From contig NZ_QMFB01000018.1 of NCBI RefSeq assembly GCF_003285015.1, positions 1 to 64,000 of the forward strand: 64,000 nucleotides of DNA. The letters are read 5' to 3'. Origin of the DNA: Paenibacillus contaminans. Lineage in GTDB: Bacteria > Bacillota > Bacilli > Paenibacillales > NBRC-103111. Numbering within the stretch: the first letter of the stretch is position 1; each line of letters starts with the position of its first letter. Shown piece after piece: positions 43,350-50,389 of this stretch. Made by a program: the position numbers and the translations under genes. The notes beneath the pieces are model-generated. The model saw nothing but the letters and a program-made list of their open reading frames with translations, had not been told where the DNA came from and made no database searches.

Positions 43350-43540
43350 CAATCGTTCCTCCTTCCGACCGTAAAATACAGCACGGGACCGATCAAGCTG
43401 ATAAACAAGATGATAAGCGCCCACATCCATTTCGGCCCGTTCGTCCGTTCCGCTCTGACGCAGCTGACAAGCGCGGTTACCATCAATATGAACTGGATGA
43501 CAAGCAGCGGAGCGATTAATCCCCAATTGATCGAATCCAT
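43349..43540 (-). CDS. yxlE: PLDc_N-type two-helix membrane protein, YxlE-like
   Basis: This 63-residue protein has two membrane helices (about 5-25 and 38-58) with the PLDc_N pattern: LLVIQFILMVTALVSCVR, NGPKWMWALIILFISLIGPVLYFTVGR. In Bacillus YxlE is a negative regulator of SigY activity. The ATG at 43540 has GGGAGGGA upstream. It overlaps the ATPase start by one base. Confidence 0.85.
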   Translation of the reverse strand: MDSINWGLIAPLLVIQFILMVTALVSCVRAERTNGPKWMWALIILFISLIGPVLYFTVGRRND

Positions 43541-43578
43541 CTTTGATCCCTCCCATGTAATCTTCCTACGCCGATATG

Positions 43579-43803
43579 TCAATCGTTCCATTCGTCTTTC
43601 GATTTACGCCTCGGTCTGCGCACGACAAACCAGTACACGATTAGCGGCATAGGGCATTGAATCAGTCCCCATAGTCCCCAAAGCCATGGAGAAGCCCCTC
43701 TTTTTCGCGCATCGACAAAAAGCCAGCTTCCTTGTATAAGTAAAACGACACATGCGGCGATCAAAATGTACAGCGTCTCTCCGTTAAGCTCCGGATTGGT
43801 CAT
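43579..43803 (-). CDS. yxlD: Two-helix membrane protein, YxlD-like
   Basis: This 74-residue protein has two helices (about 11-30 and 42-60) and a basic C-terminus (RRPRRKSKDEWND). Position in the operon, between the YxlC-like and PLDc_N proteins, matches Bacillus YxlD, which works with YxlC against SigY. Its ATG overlaps the stop of the upstream gene (ATGA). The sequence itself is too short to prove the call. Confidence 0.75.
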   Translation of the reverse strand: MTNPELNGETLYILIAACVVLLIQGSWLFVDARKRGASPWLWGLWGLIQCPMPLIVYWFVVRRPRRKSKDEWND

Positions 43804-44183
43804 ACGTCCTCCACTCGCCTTCTGCGATGAAGCGCGATGACCACGGGTACCGCCAACATGGCCGCAATTTGAACGCCCACCCATACGACGGGCGCGCTCG
43901 ACAAGACGGCAATCGTACCGGTCAGCACGCCGATTGCGACGAGCAGGAAAATAGCAAGATCCCTCTGCAGCCGTCTGCGTATAGTCTGGCGATGCTCGGC
44001 CAGCTGCCGTTCCAGCAGCTCGACGTTCGGAGGAAACACGGGAACGCTTCGCTCCAGCAGTTCCAGCCCGCGGTTCATCCCTTCGATAAACTCGCTTTCC
44101 TCCGGCTCGAAAGCTTCATCTGCGGCACTCGGCTGCTGCCGTTCTTCGTTATGTTTAACGGATTTCGGATAGTTCGGCTTCAT
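43800..44183 (-). CDS. yxlC: Anti-sigma factor of SigY, YxlC-like
   Basis: This 127-residue protein has a soluble, acidic N-terminal half (about 1-75, with FIEGMNRGLELLERSVPVFPPNVELLERQLAEHRQTIRRRLQRDL) and two membrane helices (about 78-95 and 98-118). This fits the YxlC family, which binds SigY. ATG 44183 is preceded by AAAGGAGC. It overlaps the end of the sigma gene by 29 bp and the next gene by 4 bp, so all products are made in step. Confidence 0.82.
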   Translation of the reverse strand: MKPNYPKSVKHNEERQQPSAADEAFEPEESEFIEGMNRGLELLERSVPVFPPNVELLERQLAEHRQTIRRRLQRDLAIFLLVAIGVLTGTIAVLSSAPVVWVGVQIAAMLAVPVVIALHRRRRVEDV

Positions 44184-44706
44184 GGGTAACCAGCTCCTTT
44201 CGCAAGGTTTGAATGCCGTTATGGATTCGGGATTTGACCGTGCCCGGCGGAACGTCCAGCATTCCCCCGATTTCGTCATACGTGTACCCGTAATAATGCT
44301 TGAGAATGATCGGCATGCGAATATCGTTCGGCAGTGCGCTCAGCGCGTCAAGCACCTCCGGCCAGTCGTCTCCGCGCCCCTGCATTTGCCATTTAAGCTT
44401 GCGCAGCGACTGCTCTTCGGCCAGCAGCGCCTGCTCCCGCTTCTTTTTGCGCAAGGAATCGATATATAAACGCGTAGCGATCGTAACAAGCCATGTGGAA
44501 AACTTGGATTGCCCGTTGTACAGCTTTATTTTCTCCATGCACTTCAGCATTGTGTCCTGCGCGAGGTCTTCGGCAAGATGCGGCTGCAGCGTAATTTTAA
44601 TCAGCACGTGCACCAGGAAGGAGTAGTGCTTATGCAGCAGCGCGGCCAGCGCTTTTTGGTCTCCCTGCTGTGCCTGTTTGATCAGGGCCCGTTCTTCCGC
44701 TTCCAA
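44155..44706 (-). CDS. sigY: ECF sigma factor SigY
   Basis: This 183-residue sigma factor has region 2 (about 20-90; HLAEDLAQDTMLKCMEKIKLYNGQSKFSTWLVTIATRLYIDSLRKKK) and region 4 (about 120-175; LPNDIRMPIILKHYYGYTYDEIGGMLDVPPGTVKSRIHNGI). A TTG start at 44706 is preferred because GGGGGAGG lies seven bases before it; the ATG at 44754 has no site and leaves an odd basic, Gly-rich extension. The downstream order YxlC-YxlD-YxlE-YxlF-YxlG identifies it as SigY. Autoregulation is supported by its promoter. Confidence 0.9.
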   Translation of the reverse strand: MEAEERALIKQAQQGDQKALAALLHKHYSFLVHVLIKITLQPHLAEDLAQDTMLKCMEKIKLYNGQSKFSTWLVTIATRLYIDSLRKKKREQALLAEEQSLRKLKWQMQGRGDDWPEVLDALSALPNDIRMPIILKHYYGYTYDEIGGMLDVPPGTVKSRIHNGIQTLRKELVTHEAELSEIR

Positions 44707-44776
44707 ATGTTCGCCTCCCCCTCTCTTCCGTGCACAGAATACCCTTTTATCCATTGTTTATTTCGAATGCATTGAT

Positions 44777-44804
44777 TATACGACGGCCGCTCGGGAATCG
44801 TTCA
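44777..44804 (-). promoter_or_regulatory. ECF-type promoter of the sigY operon
   Basis: On the minus strand TGAACG (44799-44804) and CGTATA (44777-44782) are 16 bp apart. TGAACG is the -35 sequence linked with SigY autoregulation in Bacillus subtilis. The start would be about 65 bp upstream of the TTG start codon. Confidence 0.6.
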
Positions 44805-44842
44805 GTGGGATTGAAAAAATTTTTTTGGCGTCATTCGGAGAC

Positions 44843-44886
44843 GGCAAAAAGCCCGTAGGCCGCATTTGGCTTACAGACTTTTTCTA
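44843..44886 (-). terminator. Terminator after ribokinase gene
   Basis: AAAAAG-CCCGTAGGCC pairs with GGCTTAC-AGACTTTTT on the plus strand; read from the right it is followed by TTTTTG. Pairing is imperfect, and the stem lies about 60 bp after the rbsK stop codon. Confidence 0.6.
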
Positions 44887-44944
44887 AAGGGGGACGATGG
44901 GGATTAGCAGGGCTTATAAGCAGCGGCAGCGGTGCAGCCGTTAT

Positions 44945-45880
44945 CTAAGACGATTTGCTTTCCTGCCTTGTTAGAAAACGTTCGACCTCCGCAAAATAGG
45001 GCAGCGACGGTATCGCCCCTTCCCTCGTAACCGTCAAGGCGCCTACCGCATTGGCAAACCGCACCGCTTCCCCGACGGGCGTCCCGGAAACGAGCTGCAC
45101 GGCTAAAGCGCCGTTGAACGAATCGCCCGCCGCCACAGTGTCGATCGGATGGACCCGGTAGCCGGGGACGTGTTTCGTACCGTTCTCATCCACAATAAGG
45201 GCGCCGTTCGCAGCCAAAGTAACGATGACGCATCCCGCTCCTCTGCTGCGCAATTCCTGTGCGGCCTTTTCCGCATCGGCGATTGTACGCACCGTTTGCC
45301 CCGTTAAAATTCCCGCTTCCGTCTCGTTAGGCGTCAAATAGGCAACATTGCGCAGAAGCCCGTCATGAAGCGGCACGGCCGGCGCCGGATTTAAAAGAAC
45401 CGGAACATGATGCTTGCTTGCCGTCGCGATTGCAAGCTCCGTCATTGACAGATCCATCTCCAGCTGCATGACCAGCATGCTCGCTTCCTTAATGATATCC
45501 TCGATTTCCGCCAAATCGCTCGCCGAATATTCAAGATTCGCGCCGGGAACGACGATAATCCGATTCTCGCCCGATTCCTCCAAAACGATCGAGCCGACGC
45601 CGGTAGGCGCTTCGTGCCGCCTGATGCATTCCGTCGCGATGTTTTCCCGCTGCATGACGCTCAGCATCTCCGCCCCGAACTCGTCCCGGCCAAGCATGCC
45701 GACCATCGTCACGTTCCCGCCGAGACGCGCCGCCGCAACCGCCTGATTCGCTCCCTTGCCGCCCGGAAACCGGGAAAAGCCGCTCCCGACAATCGTTTCC
45801 CCGGCCGCAGGCGCTCGGAACGTGCGCACTACCAGATCCATCATAAAGCTGCCAATGACCACTATGCTCATCCCGTTCAC
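44945..45880 (-). CDS. rbsK: Ribokinase or related PfkB sugar kinase
   Basis: This 311-residue PfkB-family kinase phosphorylates a sugar with ATP. The ribokinase marks are GSFMMDL (5-15), PGGKGANQAVAAARLG (about 39-54), LNPAPA, LTPNETEAGILTG and the C-terminal DTVAAGDSFNGALAV with the catalytic Asp (about 252). Length fits RbsK. Its start overlaps the SIS-isomerase stop by 4 bp. The SIS partner makes a different sugar substrate possible, so rbsK is the family name rather than a proven activity. LacI-family operators lie upstream. Confidence 0.88.
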   Translation of the reverse strand: MNGMSIVVIGSFMMDLVVRTFRAPAAGETIVGSGFSRFPGGKGANQAVAAARLGGNVTMVGMLGRDEFGAEMLSVMQRENIATECIRRHEAPTGVGSIVLEESGENRIIVVPGANLEYSASDLAEIEDIIKEASMLVMQLEMDLSMTELAIATASKHHVPVLLNPAPAVPLHDGLLRNVAYLTPNETEAGILTGQTVRTIADAEKAAQELRSRGAGCVIVTLAANGALIVDENGTKHVPGYRVHPIDTVAAGDSFNGALAVQLVSGTPVGEAVRFANAVGALTVTREGAIPSLPYFAEVERFLTRQESKSS

Positions 45881-46488
45881 CCCGATTTCGATTCGTTCTT
45901 ATGGTCCGACAGCTTTTTGCCGAGGCTTCCCCCGGGATGATACAAATAAAATTCATCTTTCCCGAATGCTTTCAACCTGGAAATCGTGACCGCAAGCGCG
46001 TCGCCGATCGCCAGCTGCAGCATGGCGCTGGTCGTCGGAGCCAAGTCCAGATGATCCGCTTCTTTCTCATAGCTGTAAGTCAAAGCGACTTCGCTGCCGG
46101 CAGCCAGAGTAGAGCCGCTGTTTTTCGTAATCGCGATACACTGCGAACCGATTCGTTTGACGACATCGAGCATGCTCAGCACCTCGGCCGTTTCCCCGCT
46201 GTTGGATATAAGGATGACGACATCGCGTTTCTCGATCATGCCGCTATCCCCATGCACGGCCTCCGCAGCATGCACAAAAAACGAAGGCGTCCCCGTGCTG
46301 GATAACGATGCGGCAATTTTTTTGCCGACATGACCCGATTTTCCGATTCCGGAAATAACGACTTTCCCCTTGCAATTCAAAATAATTTGGACCGCACTGA
46401 CATATTCTTCTCCGACTTCGCCGGCCAAACGTCCAAGCGCATTTGCCTCGTTACGCAAACTTTCCTTAATAACATCCAAAATAAACAT
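45877..46488 (-). CDS. SIS-domain sugar-phosphate isomerase (KpsF/GutQ type without CBS)
   Basis: This 203-residue protein consists of one SIS domain. It shows GIGKSGHVGKKIAASLSSTGTPSFFVHAAEAVHGDSGMI, SNSGETAEVL and HPGGSLGKKL, all signatures of KpsF/GutQ/KdsD arabinose-5-phosphate isomerases. The CBS pair of those proteins is missing and the gene ends normally, so this is a short form. ATG 46488 follows GGAGGGTT. It is first in the operon with the kinase; together they could turn a free sugar into a pentulose or hexulose phosphate, which is inference. Confidence 0.87.
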   Translation of the reverse strand: MFILDVIKESLRNEANALGRLAGEVGEEYVSAVQIILNCKGKVVISGIGKSGHVGKKIAASLSSTGTPSFFVHAAEAVHGDSGMIEKRDVVILISNSGETAEVLSMLDVVKRIGSQCIAITKNSGSTLAAGSEVALTYSYEKEADHLDLAPTTSAMLQLAIGDALAVTISRLKAFGKDEFYLYHPGGSLGKKLSDHKNESKSG

Positions 46489-46508
46489 AAATGAAACCCT
46501 CCTTAATA

Positions 46509-46522
46509 TGTTATCGTTTACA
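46509..46522 (-). promoter_or_regulatory. LacI-type operator or cre, copy 1
   Basis: The minus strand reads TGTAAACGATAACA, a 14/14 match to TGWAANCGNTNWCA. It lies 21 bp upstream of the SIS-isomerase start. Identical 14-mers occur at 46631-46644 and 48219-48232. Confidence 0.8.
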
Positions 46523-46630
46523 CATGCTTGATAACAAGCTGTGGGATAACTACACGCCATTGGTACAAGCTTTTTATAGTTCTTGTAATCATACTGGCTT
46601 CCACTTATTTCATGAAAATAAATAAATATG

Positions 46631-46644
46631 TGTTATCGTTTACA
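46631..46644 (-). promoter_or_regulatory. LacI-type operator or cre, copy 2
   Basis: The same 14-mer TGTAAACGATAACA, 122 bp upstream of copy 1 and near the left end of the tandem repeat region. Two spaced copies could allow looping by a LacI-family tetramer or paired dimers. Confidence 0.8.
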
Positions 46645-46810
46645 TATAGATCGCAGCTCAGCAAATTCGTGCAGCTCCGCACAGCGCGGCGAGTGCGGCG
46701 CATGGTGGGAACTGTGCGCGATTGGAGCAGCTTATTGAGCCGGCGCAGCGGGAGCTGCATGCGGCGGGAACTGCGTGCGGCGCGAGCTTGGCGCAGCGGA
46801 AGCTGTGCGG

Positions 46811-47190
46811 GAGTAGAGTCCTGCGAGTACCGAGCTTAGCGTAACGGAAATTGCTCAAGTAGGGAACTGCACGCGGCGCAAGCCTCGAACAGCGGAAGCT
46901 ATATGCGAGTAGAGTCCTGCGAGTGCCGAGCTTCGCGTAACGGAAATTGCTCAAGTAGGGAATTGCACGCAATGCAAGCTTCGAACAGCGGAAGCTATAT
47001 GCGAGTAGAGTCCTGCGAGTGCCGAGCTTCGCGTAATGGGAGTTACTCAAGTAGGGAGCTGCATGCAATGCAAGCTTCGAACAGCGGAAGATATGCGAGT
47101 AGAGTCCTCAAGTACCGAGCTTCGCGTAACGGAAGTTGCTCAATCAGGGAACTGCACGCAACTCAAGCTTCGCGCAGCGTGTGCGTTGCT
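46811..47190. repeat. 96-bp tandem repeat, about four units
   Basis: The phrase GAGTAGAGTCCT recurs at 46811, 46907, 47003 and 47097, so the period is 96, 96 and 94 bp. Each unit also has CCGAGCTTCGCGTAACGG, GCTCAAGTAGGGAA and GCAAGCTTCGAACAGCGG-like blocks. Identity between units 2 and 3 is very high; units 1 and 4 are more worn. The period is a multiple of three, so both strands keep long open frames without being likely genes. Confidence 0.85.
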
Positions 47191-47201
47191 CTAGTCTCGC
47201 G

Positions 47202-48197
47202 TTAGTTCGTATCCTTTCGATAAGGCGACCATCCGGGCAGAATAATCCGGTTTTGTACCGCACCGCCGTTCATCCCGAGCTTCTTGACGACCAGATCGGC
47301 AACCTCTTCTCCCACCAGCTGCGGATCTTGTGTAATGACCGACAAGCGATGCCGGAACAAGGAGGAGAACTCCAAATCGCCGAATGAAACGACTTCAAGC
47401 CGATCCAATGGAATTCCCAGCTGTTGCAATCCCAAGTACAAGCCGAAGGTCATCTCATTGTTCAATGAGAAAACTGCTGTCGGCGGCTCTGCCATTTCCA
47501 TAAAATGCCTTGCGGCCCCGATCCCCGACTCCCTCGAGTAGTCGCCGCCGAATGCAAGCTCCGGTTCGAGCGTCCGCCCCGCTTCCGCCAGTCCCTGCAG
47601 TACGCCCTCGAGCCGTTCGCAAGCTGTGCTGATCGACTCCGGCCCTTTGACTACGCCGATTCTTGCATGCCCGTTCGCGATCAAAGCTTCGATTGCCGTC
47701 TTTGACGCTTGAGCGTTATCCTCGGCCACGGTATCCAGCTTGAGAGCCGGCAGGCGGCGGTCCACCAGCACGACATGAACCGAGCGGCTTACGCTTCGGA
47801 TAAGCTCCAGATTCTCGCCCGTACCGGCCAGGATGAGCGACTCTATCCTTTTCTCCGTAAGAAAATGGATAGCTTCCTCTTCCTTGCGCGCACTTTCTTC
47901 CGTATCGACAAACAGCAGATGATACCCTTCGGCTACGCAGCGGCTCTGTATGGAACGCGCCATTCTCATAAAATACGGGTTTGTCATGTCGGGCAGCACG
48001 ATCCCGATGCTCCGCGATTTCTCCTGCTTCAAGCTGCGTGCGATCGCATTCGGCTTGTAGTTCAATTCGTCGATGACCTGCAGGACGCGCTTCTTGACAT
48101 CCTCATTCACATAACCGTTATTATTCAGTACGCGCGAAATGGTAGCCGTCGACACGCCCGCTTCCTGTGCGACTTCTTTGATCGTTAGCTTCCGCAA
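47202..48197 (-). CDS. LacI family transcriptional regulator
   Basis: This 331-residue regulator has the LacI helix-turn-helix at residues 4-24 (IKEVAQEAGVSTATISRVLNN), hinge YKPNAIARSL, and a periplasmic-binding-protein-like effector domain (about 63-331; SIGIVLPDMTNPYF). It starts from TTG (48197) after GAAGGATG. A 14-bp operator lies 22 bp upstream of its start and two more precede the isomerase-kinase operon. It probably represses both and is released by a sugar or sugar phosphate. CcpA itself is less likely because the gene sits beside its presumed targets. Confidence 0.92.
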   Translation of the reverse strand: MRKLTIKEVAQEAGVSTATISRVLNNNGYVNEDVKKRVLQVIDELNYKPNAIARSLKQEKSRSIGIVLPDMTNPYFMRMARSIQSRCVAEGYHLLFVDTEESARKEEEAIHFLTEKRIESLILAGTGENLELIRSVSRSVHVVLVDRRLPALKLDTVAEDNAQASKTAIEALIANGHARIGVVKGPESISTACERLEGVLQGLAEAGRTLEPELAFGGDYSRESGIGAARHFMEMAEPPTAVFSLNNEMTFGLYLGLQQLGIPLDRLEVVSFGDLEFSSLFRHRLSVITQDPQLVGEEVADLVVKKLGMNGGAVQNRIILPGWSPYRKDTN

Positions 48198-48218
48198 GTG
48201 AACATCCTTCTTCTCGTA

Positions 48219-48232
48219 TGTTATCGTTTACA
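48219..48232 (-). promoter_or_regulatory. LacI-type operator or cre, copy 3
   Basis: TGTAAACGATAACA on the minus strand, 22 bp upstream of the LacI-family start codon. It is identical to copies 1 and 2 and suggests autoregulation. Confidence 0.8.
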
Positions 48233-48544
48233 CATCTCGTATAACTGCAGTATATGCCGAGCAGAAAATGTTGTCAACGATATTCCGCTCGCCGAAAACC
48301 GCGTTTGATGTAAGACTAGTACCTTGACCGCATTTGATCTAAGGTTTTCTGCCCGCGCTTTTCATGAGAGAATCCTCAGTGGAAAGGGCGGGTTCGTATA
48401 AGGCCTCGAGCACCCAAATCTTGCATTTCATGCGGTCAACACACTAATATTATTTCAACGCTTATCCTATAAATTTTAAGGGTGCAAGCCATTTGTTCGT
48501 GCAAGAGATAGTGATCCTCATAATGAGGAAAAAGTTACTATTCG

Positions 48545-48735
48545 TGAGGCAAACATCACTATTCCAAACCGAAAATCCGTATTTTCTTGAGGTAATGAGG
48601 CAAACGCAATTATTAGTGAGACAAACGAAATGAATAGTTTCGTTTGCCTCACTAACGGGCGAAAACGAGCATTTTACCTTTGGAATAGTGAGGACAGCCT
48701 CATAAACAATGAGGTTTTCTACACTAAGAAGCGCA
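48545..48735. repeat. Dispersed GAGGCAAAC-type repeat, copy 2
   Basis: GTGAGGCAAACATCACTATT, CCGAAAATCCGTATTTTCTTGA, AATGAGGCAAACGCAATTATTAGTGAG, and an inverted TTCGTTTGCCTCACTAACGG occur in turn. The blocks match those at 33318-33415 but are rearranged and partly inverted. Confidence 0.6.
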
Positions 48736-48805
48736 TGATTCGTTGCATAACCATTACGACATCCGTTTTTGCTTTCGTCACCAGGTCATCAATCCCTAGT
48801 TTTAG

Positions 48806-48828
48806 ACTAAGGACGCGCGCGTTTACCG
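48806..48828. repeat. Dispersed palindromic repeat, partial copy 3
   Basis: ACTAAGGACGCGCGCGTTTACCG matches the right end of copies 1 and 2 (TTAAGGACAGGCGCGTTTACCG in copy 2) with few changes. The left part is missing or unrecognisable. Confidence 0.45.
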
Positions 48829-48888
48829 TTGAAATATAAGCACTTGTTATGTGAATATTTTAAAAAAAGAAGCCACCCCCAGGTCTCT

Positions 48889-50358
48889 TCAGACCTTGAG
48901 ATAGCCTCTGTTGTTATCCGTGCCGTTTCCTTCATGGTGAAACATTTGCTCTTCGATGCGCTTGACCGAATCTTCCGGGTCCTCCATCTTCATCCACATG
49001 AGGACAAGCTCCTTCTGGATCTGATCCAGGTCGCGCTGGCCGATGCCTAAACTCTGGATAGAATGCGCATAGGGCAGCATATCGACGAAGCAATGATAAT
49101 TTCGGGGATGGATCGCCGGATTGAAAAGCGTTTGATCCTCGGCAACCTTTCGTAAAACCGGAATGGTGCAGCCGTTCATTTTGAATTGCTTCTGCGAGTC
49201 GTAACGAACGAGGAACTGGGCGAACCGCTTGGCAGCCGTAACATGCGGACTGCTTGCGTTAATGGCCAGCGCGCCCCCGAGAAGAAGGGTAGCCTTCTTA
49301 CTATTCCTCGGCACGACCGGAACGACGTCCCACTCCATAAAATGATTGCCGAATTCATTCATATAATGATAGGTGCCGATGATCATGGCTACCTTTTGTT
49401 TCATGAACAGGTCTTCAACGATTCGCGTTCCCCCGTAAATCGAGGCCGGAGAAACCTCGCGATTGAACATGAGATCCAGGCAATAACGAAATGCTTCCAC
49501 CGTTTCGCCGCTGCCGAAAATAGACCGATGCTCGGCGTCGAATATTCCTCCTCCGTTCTGCAGAAGGAACTGCGGCCAGCGGTTATTGGTTATGGTAAAC
49601 CCGAAGCCGTAATGCTGCACAGTGCCTTGTTCGTCCTTGACCGTATGAGCGACGGCAAAGTCGGTCAAATCCGACCAATCGTCGATCGTCAGCCGATCGG
49701 CTTCCGGGACGAGATTCTTATTCACTACGTACACGACAGGAGAAAAAACGAACGGTACGGCCTTCAGCTGGTTCCCGTCCTGAAACAAACGAACCGCTTC
49801 CCCGTATACGTCCTCTTCGCGCGCCCATTCGTACGGATGGCTGGCATGCAGCTTGTCCAGCAGCCCTTCATCCGCGAATTTCCGGAAGTGCAAATCCGAA
49901 ATGACCATCATGTCATGGGCTTCATTATCCCTGAGCTTATCGGAAAGGTACTCGCCGTAGCCGTTCTCGGAGACGGTGGAAAACTCGATGCGCACTCTCG
50001 GATTTTCCTGCTCGAATTCGGAAATCAGCTGCAGCAGCGTCGGAATCTCGTAAGAATCGTCGAAGCAAACAAGCCTGAGCACGGTTTCTTCTTTCCACTG
50101 CTCCGATTCTCTGACGATATTGCCTTTGCCGGGTATTTTCTCGATTAACCCGCTCTGCTCCAGCTCCGCCAACACTTTGCGCACGGAATCCCGGCTTAAA
50201 TTGTACAATTTGCTAAGGTTGACCTCCGAAAGGAGGAAATCCCCCGGCTTCAGCGTCGAGCTGATGATTTGGTTCCGGATCTCGCGGCGAAACCGCTGAT
50301 AACGATCGTCGAATTCAGTGCGTTTTTTTAACACTAAAAACCGCTCCCAAGGATACAT
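48889..50358 (-). CDS. GntR helix-turn-helix fused to an ABC solute-binding-protein domain
   Basis: This 489-residue protein joins a GntR winged HTH (about 15-85; QIISSTLKPGDFLLSEVNLSKLYNLSRDSVRKVLAELEQSGLIEKIPGKG) to a domain of about 390 residues that reads like an extracellular solute-binding protein (LVCFDDSYEIPTLLQLISEFEQENPRVRIEFSTVSENGYGEYLSDKL, later KVAMIIGTYHYMNEF). No signal peptide or membrane helix is present, so it should act in the cytoplasm as a sugar-sensing repressor. The ATG at 50358 has no ribosome site; a GTG at 50334 has GGGAGCGG upstream. It is the last gene of the second sugar operon. Confidence 0.88.
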   Translation of the reverse strand: MYPWERFLVLKKRTEFDDRYQRFRREIRNQIISSTLKPGDFLLSEVNLSKLYNLSRDSVRKVLAELEQSGLIEKIPGKGNIVRESEQWKEETVLRLVCFDDSYEIPTLLQLISEFEQENPRVRIEFSTVSENGYGEYLSDKLRDNEAHDMMVISDLHFRKFADEGLLDKLHASHPYEWAREEDVYGEAVRLFQDGNQLKAVPFVFSPVVYVVNKNLVPEADRLTIDDWSDLTDFAVAHTVKDEQGTVQHYGFGFTITNNRWPQFLLQNGGGIFDAEHRSIFGSGETVEAFRYCLDLMFNREVSPASIYGGTRIVEDLFMKQKVAMIIGTYHYMNEFGNHFMEWDVVPVVPRNSKKATLLLGGALAINASSPHVTAAKRFAQFLVRYDSQKQFKMNGCTIPVLRKVAEDQTLFNPAIHPRNYHCFVDMLPYAHSIQSLGIGQRDLDQIQKELVLMWMKMEDPEDSVKRIEEQMFHHEGNGTDNNRGYLKV

Positions 50359-50389
50359 AATTGTTTAGTATACCATATTTTCCAGCGGA

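Larger units (their letters stand above)
46489..47201. other. Regulatory and tandem-repeat region
   Basis: This 713-bp gap separates the LacI gene from the isomerase-kinase operon. It holds two operator copies at its left and a 96-bp tandem repeat (about 46811-47190). Reading frames in the repeats on both strands are judged non-coding. Confidence 0.6.
48198..48888. other. Intergenic region rich in dispersed repeats
   Basis: No gene is supported in these 691 bp. They hold operator copy 3, a block of GAGGCAAAC-type repeats (48545-48735), a partial copy of the GCGCGTTTACCG repeat (48806-48828), and a hairpin AGGTCT-CTTC-AGACCT (48881-48896) overlapping the stop of the next gene, with a T-run about 13 nt later on the minus strand. 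Confidence 0.55.

Noticed and set aside
43350..43556. N-terminal extension of the YxlF-like ATPase
   Set aside because: It overlaps the yxlE-like gene in another frame; the ATG at 43349 has the ribosome site and the normal start.
46811..47190. CRISPR array
   Set aside because: The whole 96-bp unit repeats without unique spacers, and there are no cas genes.
46658..47205. Open frames with 32-residue repeats on both strands
   Set aside because: They come from the 96-bp tandem repeat; both strands are open equally, the composition is unlike the real genes, and no good start site is present.
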